A DNA stretch of 64,000 nucleotides from Pezizomycotina sp. ARF18 (lineage: Eukaryota; Ascomycota), in assembly GCA_002224055.1 (NCBI GenBank), contig AZLU01000023.1, positions 1 to 64,000 on the forward strand, given 5' to 3'. The notes under the pieces were generated by a model. That model worked only from the letters and a program-made list of their open reading frames with translations, had not been told where the DNA came from and ran no database searches. Both the position numbers and the translations under genes were made by a program. This document shows positions 24,584-38,535 of the stretch, piece by piece; position 1 is the stretch's first letter, and every line of letters begins with the position of its first letter.

Positions 24584-27500
24584 TAGATTAGAAAATTGTC
24601 ATTAATTACTTACTCATTTGTCAAATTCGATCCAAATCGGCATTTTTACTCATGGTCTAATTGTCCTTTCGATCCATTATTTCAATCATTGTACATTGGA
24701 TACTTCCCGCGATCAAATAGTAAATATCAATCGAAAACAACCTTTCATTTACTTCCGATCGTAATCAAAATTCTAAGGAATATATATCTTGGGGCGTTTA
24801 ACTGAGCGCCTTGCCTGGGAGCGTTCGGTTCCCATACCAGTACCACCTCCGCCAGCTTCGCAATGCTCTGTTGTCAAGCTTCCAAGCGTGTGTTGTTAGG
24901 GTATTAGTTACTGGGATTTGACAACTGTTAAGTATGCAGACTCATTCTAATTGCGCGCGTATATATATGCCTATTCGACAGATTCTCATAGATTTGTGTT
25001 TATAAAATATCAATGCTAGTATTCGTCCTTCGAATCGCCTAAAACCAGCGTCACTGACATTTCAATGGTTAAACTCCGCTCAAATATGGATTGCCTGTTG
25101 GTCTACCGGCCTATCCCTGAATCTACTGGGACTGGTTTCCCCTTCAAAATCTCGATGGGATGGAACTATCTTCATCCTCCGAATCGCCCATCACCTACAT
25201 CCATAACTGCGTTCATGTAATCGGTCATATCGAAGCTCGGATCCTGCGTTGTTGCGGGTGCAGAACTTCTTGATTCTAGTGGAATTTTCAAATGCTATCC
25301 GTATAGCAGCTATACAACGACCTTTGAGCCAGAAATTTATTTAATAGGATGCCGAAACATATTATTGGTGCTGACATCGGATCCTACGAGGTTTTTAACA
25401 AATTTTCTGCATAATTGAATGAAGCTGGCTTGGTAGTTTCTATCTACTGTAAGCGTCTCGGACATCTGCGACAAGGATAACTTGCCTACAATTGACCTTG
25501 TCCTGTGCGATATAGAAGAGACGTGCATACGTCAGGACACGGGATCCTTTTAGCCGGTTCCATTAATTGCATCTCTCCGTAATCTTTTTCTCGAAAGGGT
25601 TGCATTTTGCCGTAGAAGTAAACTTATCTGCTCGTTCCCCTCGTTAACTTTTATCGGTTATTACGGCTAGTGGAATCGCTCTATGCGATTCAATGCTCGA
25701 TATTTCTCTATTTAAGAGGTGGCCCTCACTTCATTGATCATATAGTATGAGCAACCAGGCAGAGACGAGCATCCAAGTCCGGCTTCTCTCAAAATACCAC
25801 TTTTTCGATTCCAGGTACCGGATCACCGAATATAGTCTTCAGGATACATTTGATTACCTGATTCTATAATTCCGGAAAAACCCTCGGAAGGGATCAACGA
25901 AAACGAAAGAGATCAGCGATCGAGCTTTCACCGTTGCCACCTCCAAAACGTTGATTTTGCCTCCCGCTTGCAAATTTCTCGTGTCCCCTCGTGGCGGCGA
26001 TACGGCACTCTAAACTCTAAACGAGAAACGGTATTTACCGAGATTGGAGAAGCTTTGGAATACAGTATACCCCAAATCCTTTTGGAATACTGATGAATAA
26101 CTAACCATAGGTTATGCTGCGACCTCCGACTGCCGTCGGTAGTTCCGTAAACCGTTATTCTCGGCCGTTGCAATGTGCAGAGTGGAAGCTTGGCACATTA
26201 GCTGCTTGAGTTCCTGCAGGGAGACTTGTACTAGCGCTGGGCTGACCCTCGGGCCTCTTTCCTATCGCCTGATAATTTTTGTATTTTCCAAGTGCAGAGA
26301 GCAGACTTGGAGCCTTGTCGCTACGAGTATATTGTGGATATCCTCGAAGAGAGCGTACGGAACTCGAAGGTTACTTGAGCCTGGCAAGAGTAACAGATGG
26401 TCATCCGTTAACACGGCTGCAGTCACAACCGTAGCGTAAACATAGCGCTGGCAGTCCTGATATGATCGATCATGTGTGTTATGAGCTTCGTTGTGACCAA
26501 CCTCCATGCAAATAATGTGAGGTATTCCTCGGAATCGCAACGAGCATAGGGGATACAAACCCCACGAACTTGTTTTTTTAGCCCGTTTTGGAGTCCACCT
26601 CAGGTACCCAAGGCTTCAGTGCTTTTCTATGCGGAATCTATCTTCTTCTCGTAACTGGTGATCCCAGGTCATTGTAACAAGAACTGCCGGTCTGAAGCGG
26701 TTACACCCAATCCACTAGAACCTATAGAGTAAAGCAACTGAAACTCGGAACTTAGCAATCAAAAAGAGATTGGTATCCAGCTTTGTCCTTGGAGGCTTGG
26801 GGAAATTCTCGGAGTGGAGAAACCAAGTAACTGATGAGCTGGTAGAATTCCGTAATAATAGCGATCCGTTTTGCCGGGACTTTTTATCGGTGCCTGGGCA
26901 ATTTTTCCCAAGCCGGAAGCTAGCGTTGCTGCCCACTCGGGTGGGGCCAAAGTAACGAAACCACATGGCGAACGGTGTCCTCCAATGACGAAGAGCAATA
27001 GAGTGGGAATCCAGACCAGCCAAAGTGGCAACCTGTCGATTTAGGGAAGCGAGAAGCGGGAAATGGTCGGTTTTTTGCGAAATTTCTCAAAGATAATAAT
27101 TTCTCGAACGCTTCCACGCTGAGTCCTCTTGCATTTTCGTTGCAGAAAATAGTTTAGCCTCATTTTATATTCGAAACACAAGGGTTGCTCTTTGTATCTG
27201 TGCGCTAGTCAATGGCCGTATTCTCATCCGTTCCACACTGTGTTGCGCTCCAAATGCTCAGCAACCTTCCACAGAGGTCACAACACTGACCCGATTTCTC
27301 GTATTCCAATGCAGCATGATAACGATTAGCATTCCACTTCATTTCGCTTTGAGTAATCAGTTTGACAGAGAGTGTTCCCACTCCTGACCCTCGAATCAGA
27401 TATAATAACGCACAGAAGAGCATGGAGAAGTTCTGTGTTCCTATTAGTCGTTATTAAACAACTCGTGGGGCAATGTGCAGCGCAGAAGGGAAAGCGGGGC

Positions 27501-28255
27501 GTAAAGCACCCGGCGGGCTAGACTAGATGAAATGAAGCCAACTGAAGCATAGAAGTTTCTAGTCTCTATTCTTTCTACGAGCTTCCCTGCAGCCTTAAGG
27601 GATAAACGTGTTTTCCTTTTGCTTCGGGCGCTCGAGTTGCAAATGCTACGCTAAGACAAGATTAGACAATGCATTAAGACCATGTTAATCAAGAAGAGAC
27701 AATATGTTCCTGTGTGATACCGAAAAGATACTTTGCTTATAGAGTGTGGTATTCTGGTGTTTGTTCACATCAGTGTTTCGTTGAAAACGAGAAACTGTGG
27801 GAGAAGTATTGTTTGAGACTTTCTAGTAAACGATTTTGCTTAAATATGCGTTGGCCCATCTGAATCACTAGCACCGCGACGCTTGATAGAAATTTCATAT
27901 TGGGCACCATACATCGTGATATGGGACCGCCATAGGTGAATGGCGACACTTCTCATTTAATCAGATACACTGGTAAGTCTGAATCTTTGATGCTATTGCC
28001 TGTGACATTGAAATACTTATGAGCATGACTTAGGTCATAGGGAGAAAATATGAGTATTAGTTGTAGAGCTATGGGATTGGGCTATAAAGAAGACTATCGG
28101 GTATGAAGCTTAAAAGTACAGAACGTTACGAACGGAAGCGTAGTAAATGCATATGAAAGGTGCCCAAAAACAATAGCAAAGACTAGTATGTATAGTAAAG
28201 AAAACACCGCCCAAATGATCATTATATACACAAGAATTGACGAGAACGAAACGAA
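24584..28255. other. 3.7-kb stretch without a supported gene
   Basis: Frames are short. A minus-strand frame at 26262-26558 (with SNLRVPYALFEDIHNILVA) and one at 26759-27031 look faintly protein-like, but have no domain, signal peptide or splice support. No RNA gene was recognised. Confidence 0.4.
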
Positions 28256-31060
28256 TTAAAATGCCAAAGGTCCCTGAATGCCGTCGTGAGGAGGCATCCA
28301 GTAAAGCCAGTATCCCATCGTGAAACTTATTTCTTCTGCACTTCCTGTTCTTCTTGATGTCCTCCATCACATCCCTCAACTTAATCGCCAGCTCCGTGAG
28401 CCTGTTAACCACTGCCTCAGCCTCCGGCCTCATCTCGGGGCGTTCCGCAAGCATATCGCGGCAAACGCCAATGACATCTTTAACGACGATATCATGCGTT
28501 CTGTCTTTCCCTTCTTTCTCCTTCTCCTTCCGCTCTTTATCCTTTCCGTCCTTAACTTCTTTCTGCTCGCTGGCCTCGTTCGAAGAGATGAGCATGTCGC
28601 ACCAGCCGTGCACTGCACCTAAGTTGCCATGGAAGCTGGCGTCGTCTCGCTTCTTCCGGCTGAATGCACCGTAACCGACGCCACCGTGCGACGTGCCGGG
28701 CAGAGGAGATGTGGGCCTGGAGCTGGCTGTATATGTCGTCGCGGTCGCAGTAGACATACGCGCGCCGGTGCTGCTGGAGAAGACGGACTGCGCGGGGGAG
28801 CTAGCGGCGGAAGCAGGTGATAGCCAGCTAGAGTAGGAATCGTGGGAGTACACCGTAGACGGCACGTTACTCGAACGGTCCGCAGTAGTAATGGTATTGA
28901 CAGTGACTTGCGAGTTGAAGAATGTGCCGGAGTGTACGTGGGACGGCAGAGCAGGGCGGAGGAGAGGCGCCGTGGCGCGCCTGTGCGAGCGGAACTGCGA
29001 GCTTTTCTTTTTGGAGGCGAACGTGATGATTTCGAGCATGACGCAGGCGAGGCTGAAGATGTCGGAGCGGTAACGGTAGGGAGAGTCGGAAGTCAAGACG
29101 GTGGTCATGGCGTGAGTGGATTCCGTGTCGTCATAAGACGATGCGGTTCCGGTGGTGCAGATTGCGGTGCCGATCGTAGATGAGTCGTCCGCAACGGTAG
29201 AGGGATGTCGGTTGATGCAGTTGTTGTGGTAGTATTGCTCGCCCTCCTGCGGGATGGAAAGCTGAAGGAGCGATTGCTGCCGCCCGAAACAGATGAACTG
29301 TTGGAGGATGGGCAGGAGTACATGGGATGAGTATGGTTCATAGGATAATCCTCCGGTGCTCCGTACTCGAACATCTCGTTGTGATTGGCAGCGCGAGCGG
29401 AGGCAACACGTGTGCCCGGGAGAGGCGGGCAGGCGTCTAGTCCAGCATCGGCAAGGAGGACCTTTTTGCCTTCGCCGACGACGAGGATGTTCTTAGGCCG
29501 AAGACCACCATGGCGAATGTCACGCGCGTGGAGGTATGCGATCGCAGAGGCTAAAGACGTCATCCAGTTGAAAACGAGGACTCGGCGCTCCGATGGCTGA
29601 AGAGCGTTGAATAGGTAAGATGGGGTGCGAAGGAAGGAGTCGAGGTGATGGATTGGGTATAAGGGGAGTAGAGGATGTTGGCGACGCGGGAAGAGGAATT
29701 TGGGGAGGCAAGGCATGTGTACGAGGCAAAAAGCTGAACGATGTTCGGGTGATCGACGATTTAGCCTTGACAGTTTGTATGAATTCCATGAATTCGGATT
29801 TGGTTATCGCGTTTGGCGCTGGGGCAGCGGCAGAAGAACCTGGCTCGGGGGAGGTTACACGCTCCTCATCCTCTTTCAGAGGAACTGTAACCCGCGTGTA
29901 AAAGGTCTTGGTCCAGCGACCGTTGGGAGGAGCGACCTTGTCAACGGTGTAAACGCCGCCGAAGCCGCCAAGGCCCCCCGGCAATTTAGTAATGTTCGCG
30001 GCACCATCGGCACTAAAATGCGAACCAACTTTCTCGATGAACTCGACGGGGACGGTCTCATACGTAGCATAATCGATATGGCCATCTTTACTAACACCTC
30101 TGAGCAGGAACTGGTACTGGACTTCCCAGAAGCGCTTGTCGAGGTTCTTATTCGGGCTGCTGGCGAGCCTCAGTTTGCTGACACCTTCCATGGGGATAGG
30201 AAGATCGTTATCATCCCAACTATCATCGATGATGCCGAAAATCTGCTCAGGTATTCCCAGCTTCTCGAGGATGAGGAAAAACCTCCGGGTCTTGCTAACG
30301 ATCCACTCCAAGTATGTCTCATCCGTAAGTTCGCCGAAGCCGACCGGCATCTTTAGCCGCTGTCGTAAGTCAGCTACCTTCGGCATGGCATCGACGACGA
30401 AAGCTTGGGTTACGGTATGCCGTATCCGCCGTTCGTCCCACCAAACCGGAGCAGCATCCTCAGCTAGCTTCTCCGCAGAGCCGAAGCCCATAATAATAGC
30501 GTTCATTTGCAGGAATTCGGAGCCGATGGCTTTGGCCTTATTCGCGAACGCGCGCCTTCTCTTGTGGGATTTCGAAGGGGCGCCTCCACGTCGGGAACAA
30601 GATAAAACCGAGGCCTTAGAGGTCTAAAAAGGTTACCCTTTAACTTGCTGTTGCTCTCCTGCGTAATATACTGCCAATCCGGGCCCGCCATCGTCGTTGT
30701 AACAGCGGTACCTGGTCTCCGGGCACCAACATCCTCCTCTTCGGACGAATCCGCTGACGATTCTTCTTGCTGTTGTCTGCGCGGCAGGTTTACTGTCGAT
30801 GAGGAATGGGCATAGTAGAAGGAACGACCAATTGTGCCGGGTTCGAGGAGTTGTTTAGGATTGGATTGGGGTATTTGTTGGTGAGCCTGCACCGAGCAAT
30901 TTGAGGAAGCGGCCTCTTGTTGGGAATACGGAGATGGGAAATTGAAGCCGAGGAGACCGAAGTTGAAGTTTCTTAAGTCGTTATCCTGATCATCACCGCT
31001 AAGTGTTGTGGAAGAGGTGTTAGCCATACCGGCCGGCTGTGTAGGGCGAGTTAGGAGCAT
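28256..31060 (-). CDS. Protein-kinase-fold protein, probable pseudokinase (frame-broken)
   Basis: The ATG at 31060 starts a disordered N-terminal region with an acidic SADSSEEEDVGAR patch. A helical domain follows (30506 to about 30000). The kinase fold begins with a Gly-rich loop (GGLGGFGGVY), then EFMEFIQTVKAK and, one frame over, DHPNIVQLFASYTCL. After another frame change come YPIHHLDSFLRTP and AIAYLHARDIRHGGLRPKNILV, where canonical HRDLKPxN would lie, then LLADAGLDA in place of DFG. YRYRSDIFSLACVMLEI is the usual F-helix Asp region. A long Ser/Thr-rich insert and WCDMLISSNEAS-to-RPEMRPEAEAVV complete the C-lobe. HRD reads HGG and the catalytic-loop Lys reads Arg, so catalysis is doubtful. 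The frame ending PPHDGIQGPLAF at 28256 is chosen as the C-terminus over read-through to 28110. Confidence 0.7.
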
Positions 31061-33257
31061 GACGGCTAAAAGAGGGTAAGAAAGGTTCCGATGTCCGAAA
31101 ATAGGAAGAGATCGACGAATCCGAAAGAATGACTGAAGCTCTTGAAGCCTTTTATGATATAATATACCAGTATACAGAGCAGTTGTAAACCATAATTATC
31201 TTTCTGGATAAATAAACTTCATTATACGCCGGAGAAGAAGGGTGGAGGAGGAGGGAACGCCTGTATAGTTATACACTTCCTACTTCACAGGCTCCGCCGT
31301 CATGTATCTGCTTCTGAAAAAAACGTACTGGTTGTCCGAGACCTGAAATAATACATAATATAGGGCACTCCGTGTATAATCTTCCCAAAATTTACTTTTC
31401 TTTTTTTCTTCTCCTGAGACTTAACAAAAACCCGTTAGAGAGAATAAGATACCCCGGCTTTGCAAGGAGGTACAGACAGTTTCCGCAAAAGGGGGTGCTA
31501 CAAGATGTACCCCTGACCGCTGACACCGGACCAAGCCGTAGTCTTGCTATCATGCCACAGAAAAGGTACATCGATAGTGAGGATTTCAATAACCCCACCA
31601 CGTCAGTTACAACTTACTATCAGTATAAATGCTACTTTTTGATCTTTTATTTAATAATACTTTTCAAATAATTAGGTGTGTGGCGTAATATACTAAGTCC
31701 TTTTCTCCTTTCTAATTTAGTCTTAGCTCGAAAGGCGGTCATAAGCCACCCATGTTGCGGAATACATCTAGGAGAAGAGGCCAGCTCAAGCAAGTACACC
31801 CTCTGCTTTCAGTCTAGGCCCGAGTAAACCGTTTTCTAGGGCCTTTCTTTTTATTGCCTTCTCTTTGATCCAGTCGCTTGGTAGCCGAACATTTTATTTA
31901 TTTTTTGAAGGATGGATGGAGGAAAGCATCTGGAGAAAAAGAAACTTATTTCAGGCGCCCAAAGAGGGAAGCTGCCTAGAGATCGAAATAGATGATTTTA
32001 TAAATTTACTTTGTTTCTTTTCTGTTCACTTCCCATCTCTGATACGCTCACCAGTCTCTTCCTTATGGTGAGGTACGGAATCTTCCTCCTGCGATACATA
32101 CTTTCATCCATGCGAAAGTAATCCGCAATAATCAACAAGGTATTGATAGAAAGTAGGAATCTCCTTGCTAATTACTTCTTGCATCCCTAAATCCCGTGCT
32201 GTTCCGCAGATCCTTGGATTTTTAGAACGTTAAGATCGCTAGCGGAACGAAGAAGGGGCTCGATTGTAAAACCCTGCGTTTTATTCAGACAAGAGTATTC
32301 GTCCAGCCTCTCTTACCTTCTCATTTTAACACCGAGAAAAAGGTCGACCCACAGACGTTACTGTACGTTTAGCAGAGAATAAAGTAGCTCAAACGAAGGT
32401 AAATACGTTATCCCGCCTTAGGTTTCGAAATTATGAGGAGTAATCCTGATCTTCTTTATGCATTGCTGCATTTGGTTCATCATATGAACAATAAACCAGC
32501 GAGCTGGGAATTGGTATATCGAGGACTATCGGCTTGCGGATTCATAATATTACATGCTCTCTGCATTTACCAAATTTCTGGACTGCTATTGTCGCGACTC
32601 CATCTGTTTTATTGGCTAAACACGTTTTCAATTACGTGAGAGCATGGCGATCTTTGTTCCGTTTAAAACACATTTAATACGGTGAGGAACAGTCCGGCTC
32701 TTAAGAAACGATTTTTGTAGGTTGAGATTACCGAGGTCGTTGATCTTATGCACGTATTCTAGCAGCTTTCACTTGTTACCCCGCAGAAGGCTCCCCAAGA
32801 TCCAAAAATTCCTAGCCCTTATTGACAGAAGTGTTCTTTGTCGATCTCCGCCGGTGGAACAAACCTGAATCCTTCGATTGCGCAACTGATACTTATGAAC
32901 TAAACTATATAGAATATATGTCGGAGAAGTACTTAAGTACTGAAGTATGGTTCGAAAAGAGTTAAAGAAACACCACCTACGAAGCCTTAAATCCTCACGT
33001 CGTCCGTGCGTGCGTAGATGGCTTTTCACCTTCGAAACGGGATTGGCCTGTGTTTCTTTCGGTTTTGCTTCTGCTTCCCTTCTCTCTCGTGGGCTTTTTG
33101 GCTGGCACGGCACATGGCAAAAGCCTTCTCTAAGGAGGATTTCTTTTTTACTGTTGCTCCACCCCCACCTATACATTTTTCTTTTCTTGCTAGGGTATAG
33201 CGAGGTTTTTGTCGGCGTTCAAAATCCTGAGATTGCGCTATTTTTCTTTCGGTATTC

Positions 33258-33293
<36 letters not shown>

Positions 33294-36200
33294 CCTTTAA
33301 TCTACGTATAAAACTAGTATAAAACTAGTGCCTTTATCGGTCTTTTCTGATTTCCGTCGACACCCTCTTGTATGCGCGTCCTAGGGTTCTGCAGATGCAG
33401 AGTATTCTTTCATTCACAAATCCTCACTCGAAGATTAGTCTTCAGAAGGCTGATTTGTCGATATTTCTGCTTTGCAGATGCAGATATAATTTTCGAGGCT
33501 AGCTTATGCAGCCACAAATGATGGCTATGGTCAATTGCTCTCCGATTCGCTCTCGGCGGTCCCTGCTGCATATTCGGTGCTTTTGAAGAATGTTCCACGC
33601 ATGACTCAGTTCAGCTCGCAAAATTTTTGTGAGACCTGGTATGCTAATTATATGACCATGTTGCACAACTTGCCCTCTAATAAATTATAAGGCTGTTGTA
33701 TACTCGGAAGTTATTCATATCTTCCTTGAAATCTAAATATAAACATCCATTCATCTAGTAAAGCCATTGAGGCAGGACATAGGCAACTTGACATGTATAA
33801 GATGGGTCTAATGTACTAATTCAACCTCTGGCAAAATATAGTCCATAGTAACAACTAAACTGCGGTCACTGGGCTAAGGTAGGGCGAATCAGAGGAAGGC
33901 GAGCTAAAATTGAGTTGTTCCTGAAGATCCTATGGAGTACACTAGGTACAAGATAACAAACTGTGGCAACATGTTCAACTCCTGAATTCTCTCGTCGTGA
34001 TTAGATTCTTGAACCATCCCGTCCTGTAGAAGTGTTCGTTGGCCACATGGCTAAAAACCGCGCTTTCCCTTTTTCCTCGCAGCGCTCGACAAATTGCCAA
34101 CCGACCTCTAACTTATCTCGCTCGGAAAAAGGTTTGCCTTCAAATCGTGAACTTTGCACAGTAATAATGCCAAGGGGATTATGGTGGCGTTTATTTAGTA
34201 TCATTTAGCGTGTTTTCTACCCACTAAAAAGCCACCAAATGTTTTCTAAGATCATTTCTCATTACGTAGGTGGTGTTTTCTCCCTATTTTTCTTATAGGG
34301 GAGCTCTTGTTTCTCCTATCTGGATTCTCTCAGCGTAACTTCTGTTCTTTTCTGCGTGCATCCTTATGTCCCTTTTTCTTTCCATCCTGACCACATGAAA
34401 CGTGGTAGAGGGTGACCTGCAGATTTAGCCCGACTTTCTGCACAGCTTAACACTAATCCAATCGTTTTCCTTCCTTGCTACGGGATCTATCTCGACAACT
34501 TGTACTCAATTACTGCATATGCCTTAAGCAACGCTGCTCCTTTACGGTCCACAACGCTGCTTCATGTGAGTACTTCTTTGCGATCTCATTAAAACGTTTC
34601 AGGACCTGCCCCTGCGGCACAGGTTTTGGTAGAGTGAGACCCGTTCCTCTGGGATTTTCCGGTCGGTTAAAAGGGTTACGACGATCTCGAGGAAGCTCCT
34701 AGGGTTCGTTGCAACCCTGACAAGGTTCATTCCCCTCGGCAGCCGCCGGTGTCTTCAAACTCTCACTCCAACTACCATCGAGATACAGTATACTGTATAC
34801 GAAAGGTTTATTCAACGGAGAAATTTCGAAAGACACAGGCGTTCTGGACCCCGCTTAGGCCGAGCATCCGGCGCTGCCGGCATAGGTTTACGGTTGAGTA
34901 CGAGCTTGAGGAGAGTGTTTCTCCGGCGGACAATCCCCTCTCCTAAGTTTCTTCAAATTGTTACTTGGGATCATGTTTTGCCGTTGGGGATGTAAAATTT
35001 GTGAGGACAATAATCCAAGTCGCGGTGGACTAGCTAAATATCCAAATAGTGATACATTTAATGCGAAAGATAGGATCACACATTGTGGAGAATTAAACCT
35101 TCAAATCTAATCGCAGAGAACATCCCAAATTTCCGGTACCAACTCCAGTTCGCAATTCTAGGCGATCTTTGCTGTCGCGTAACCTTCCCTGTATGTTTTA
35201 CATTTCGCTATGGGGGAGTTTCGTATAACCAAAGTATATTTCCCATTCCAATACAGAATGTGTTGGAAAAAAAATTTGGTCAATGGAGAGATAGAAGGTT
35301 TAAAATACACCCCCAGATAATCCAAGCTTATTTCTGTGGCAATGTCGGTTTGTCATGGTAGGATGAAAGGAAATTTGTCCATTATTCTTAATTATAGTTC
35401 TTTGACGACGAGAGCCGGTCTCGGATCAGGATATTTATCCCTAATTGTAAGACCAGGCAGCGAATCGCCACGGAATCTAGCGCGGTTGCCTGATCTTCTC
35501 ACGAGGATAAGCGCACCTCTTTTGACTGCTTCTGTTTGCCCAGCCATGTTTACTCAGTGTTAACTTTCAAACGGCGCTTCGATGCGTAACGTGGAGATTT
35601 ATTTATCAAATGGCTCGTCCTGTTTAAGCTATATGAAAGAAGTTGTCTTGAAACGTTGCTGATAGTGTTATTATACTTAGTGGCGGGGAAAATGATGGGC
35701 GGTTTTACCAAAACAGGCCATCCCGACAGTTTCTCTCGTGGCAGCGGCACGATCTCGCTCGCTTTCTCGGCACCTGTAAGAAGAAAAATATGTTTACAAA
35801 AATGAAAACAAGCTTCAACGACCAGCTGCCGAATGTTTAATTGCTAGTAATAAAATCGAGCGTGAGTTTTATAGAGAAAGGAGCTGTCGCTTAACCAGAC
35901 TGGTAAGTATACGTAACACCCTCATTGCTTTCGGCGGTCCTTGCCTGAAAGCCGGCCTGGAAATTACTTTGAAGTTGAGATGAACGAACGGGCAAGAGCA
36001 TTTTTTGTAAAAGAAAACACGGTTCCAAGTATCAGTAAGACTTTATTTATAGCATGCCGCTCCAATCTCAACTCGGAAATTCCTGTGAGACTTCTCCTAA
36101 TCCGGGTCCCAGAGGTTAATGTTGTTCCACTCGTTAAGCGGATACCAACCGAGATACACAACCGACGAGGCTATCATTTATTCCAGGTGCCACAATATAA

Positions 36201-37482
36201 TCATCAGAAGCGTTCTTGAAGAAACGCCACAAATTCTAATAATATACTCAATTTTTCCGCCGCTGTCTCGTTATCATATAACTGCAGTTTTTACCCTGAC
36301 GAGGCTTTTAGCTAGGTGAAAGGCAACATGCCATCAAAAAGTATGACGAAGATACTTGTGGCATTTTGCTATGAATTATTAGAGATTTATTATAAGAGCT
36401 CCGAAGTGTCCTACAAGAATTTTCTTTTGATTACGTCTTTGTCGTCCTGGGGATTTCATTTTCTGTAATTAACAGCACTAACCGAAGGCTATATGATACA
36501 CATGGTCATTTAATAAACTTGCCGTCTTCCTGATACAGGGCGTATAAATACTCCGAGGTTGTCAAGACTTAAGCATCCTCGCTTTTTGATTTAATCGGAC
36601 CAATCCCGCTTTCGCTATACTTTCTTATACAGGAAAGATCTGCGACCTATATGGTGTGACTACATCTTTACTGAGAACACCTGGAACCGAAATAAAAAAC
36701 GGTTGCTTCTTGCTGGTTCGCTTGAAATTCTTCGTGGTATCTTTTCAATTTCTGATGATGAATACCTCGTTTTTAATGTTCACGGCTGCCCGACTAAAGC
36801 CGAATTCACGAAGAGCAATTGTGAGTATCGACATCAAGGACTCCCGAATGAGGGCTGTCATGTATTTCGTGACGGCCGAGTGCTATTCTATGAACCTGAG
36901 TGATAAATAGGACGTCACTTCCTGGCGTGGAGTCCGAAAGGGAATGCTTATAAAATAAGAACCGGGTTGGGATCCGTTTGGAAATTGATTTTCCGCAAAG
37001 GCCGAGTTAACCAATTTTGGAGTTAATAATGCCCGAGCTATATATAACGAAATAAGGGAACAACCCTTGCCCCTCCCTCCACGCTTGTCCCCCGGTCGCG
37101 TGAATACCCTTCTGGGCATTATATGACCATTTATTTACCTAGTTGATCGGTTTCTTAGTCTGTATATAATCCATGTTCTCTATTTCCGAATAGTGGATAA
37201 CACGGTGGATCCACAGAAACATACGATATGCGACAAGTTGAGAGTCAGCATTGTAAGATCAGAGTCAGTAAAGAATCGTGAAGAAGGGGCTGCACAGGAT
37301 CACGACTGGTTTGGTATCTTATACTCCAAGTCATACGCAATAACATGGTTCTAGGGAGACGAATGCGTTCAACAGTTTTAGAACCTTCGAAAGAGGTGCC
37401 CTTATTGGAAGCAACGAATGACTTTCTCCAGTCATGATTGTGCTGTAGGATCATGAGCGAGGACTGGACATCTTAGGAAACA
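31061..37482. other. Gene-poor 6.4-kb stretch
   Basis: No supported gene. The only mildly protein-like piece is plus 36703-36903 (GIFSISDDEYLVFNVHG, three Cys, ending GRVLFYEPE), possibly the last exon or remnant of a small protein. A 30-base A-run lies at 33261-33290. Base composition is ordinary, so this is not a RIP block. Confidence 0.4.
33261..33290. repeat. A30 homopolymer run
   Basis: Thirty consecutive A on the plus strand. No promoter boxes, body or flanking target duplication of a SINE or LINE were seen beside it. Confidence 0.95.
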
Positions 37483-38006
37483 ATGTGGATCAGCAGCGCC
37501 GTACGTTCTCCGGTGACAAATATTTCCCCCTTAGTCTGCGACAGGACTTTTCCGACGGAATATCCCGCTAGAAACCAGAACGCTGAATTAAAAGTGAGGT
37601 TGATGTACGTATTTGGCTTAAGCGTGAATAGACGCGACATGGTAGAGAGCGGGGAACTGTCAAGGAGATGCGGCCAAATTTCCTTTGCAAGAAGCTTATT
37701 ATATACTCTTCGGAAGATGTTGATTCCGGAGACACTTTCAAAGGCTTTACAATTTTAGAGCGACCTGGCTCCATCTTTGATGCTGCGGCCAAGGCCGTAA
37801 AGCTCACTCGCTTTTGTTCGGATAGCTTTGTTTCCGAAGCTATTATATGGGAAATTGTGTATGAATCGACCTCGGATATTGATATTGTTGAGGTATTGGG
37901 CATAGAACAAGGAGACGGTGCCTTGGCGAATTGGGGCTGTGGACGGGTTAGCGTCCCCGGGAATTTGCGTACAGTGTTGTCGGGGTTGAAGATGATTGGG
38001 CGATAG
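37483..38006 (+). CDS. Possible hypothetical gene, uncertain
   Basis: Two overlapping plus-strand frames, from ATG 37483 and ATG 37668, meet near DMVESGELSRR/MRPNFLCKK. The second runs 112 residues with alternating hydrophobic pattern (KLIIYSSEDVDSGDTFKGF, ILERPGSIFDAAAKAVKL, EAIIWEIVYESTSDIDIVEV). The minus strand is also open over 37568-38041 (157 residues), so strand choice is not secure. No family recognised. Confidence 0.28.
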
Positions 38007-38535
38007 GGCCAAGTCTCATTCAGCCCTGTCAAGTTCTCCACGGAATAATCTCGTCATCTTGTGTAACAGCTGATTCCCCAGGCTTCTCGCTTGAGGCTGA
38101 AAGAGCCACTAGGCGAGAGTCGTCCCAACGTCTGTCATGATGTTGAGAAATTCTCATCGTCAATTCGAAGAGTGAGAATATACGATGTAAGAAACGCCGT
38201 TTCTTAGTGTGGCTAGGACATAGGGGTAACCAGATCATGTCGACTAGTAGAGCTGTTACAAGCTTAGGAGGTATTGCGGACACATCTTTCCAACTCCACT
38301 GAGGCCAGATCGGAGGAAATCCTATCTATAAAAGCAGGGCATTCTCCCTTGTCTATATAGTTCATTCTGATCTCATCCGTACATACAGGTCATCGCAAAC
38401 ATCCAACATAGAGAGATATAATTTCCCGTTACCTAATTCATCCTCATTTATATAGCATCCCTATACCATCTGAGAAGTTTCCCTATACTATCTGCCCTAT
38501 ACCATCTGCATTTGAGAAGTTCGAAAGATCTTACG

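Noticed and set aside
33261-33290. A30 run as the tail of a SINE or LINE
   Set aside because: No Pol III boxes, coding body or target duplication seen beside it.
37568-38041. 157-residue minus-strand frame as the gene
   Set aside because: The plus strand gives an equally open frame with a more protein-like hydrophobic pattern; strand is left open with low confidence.
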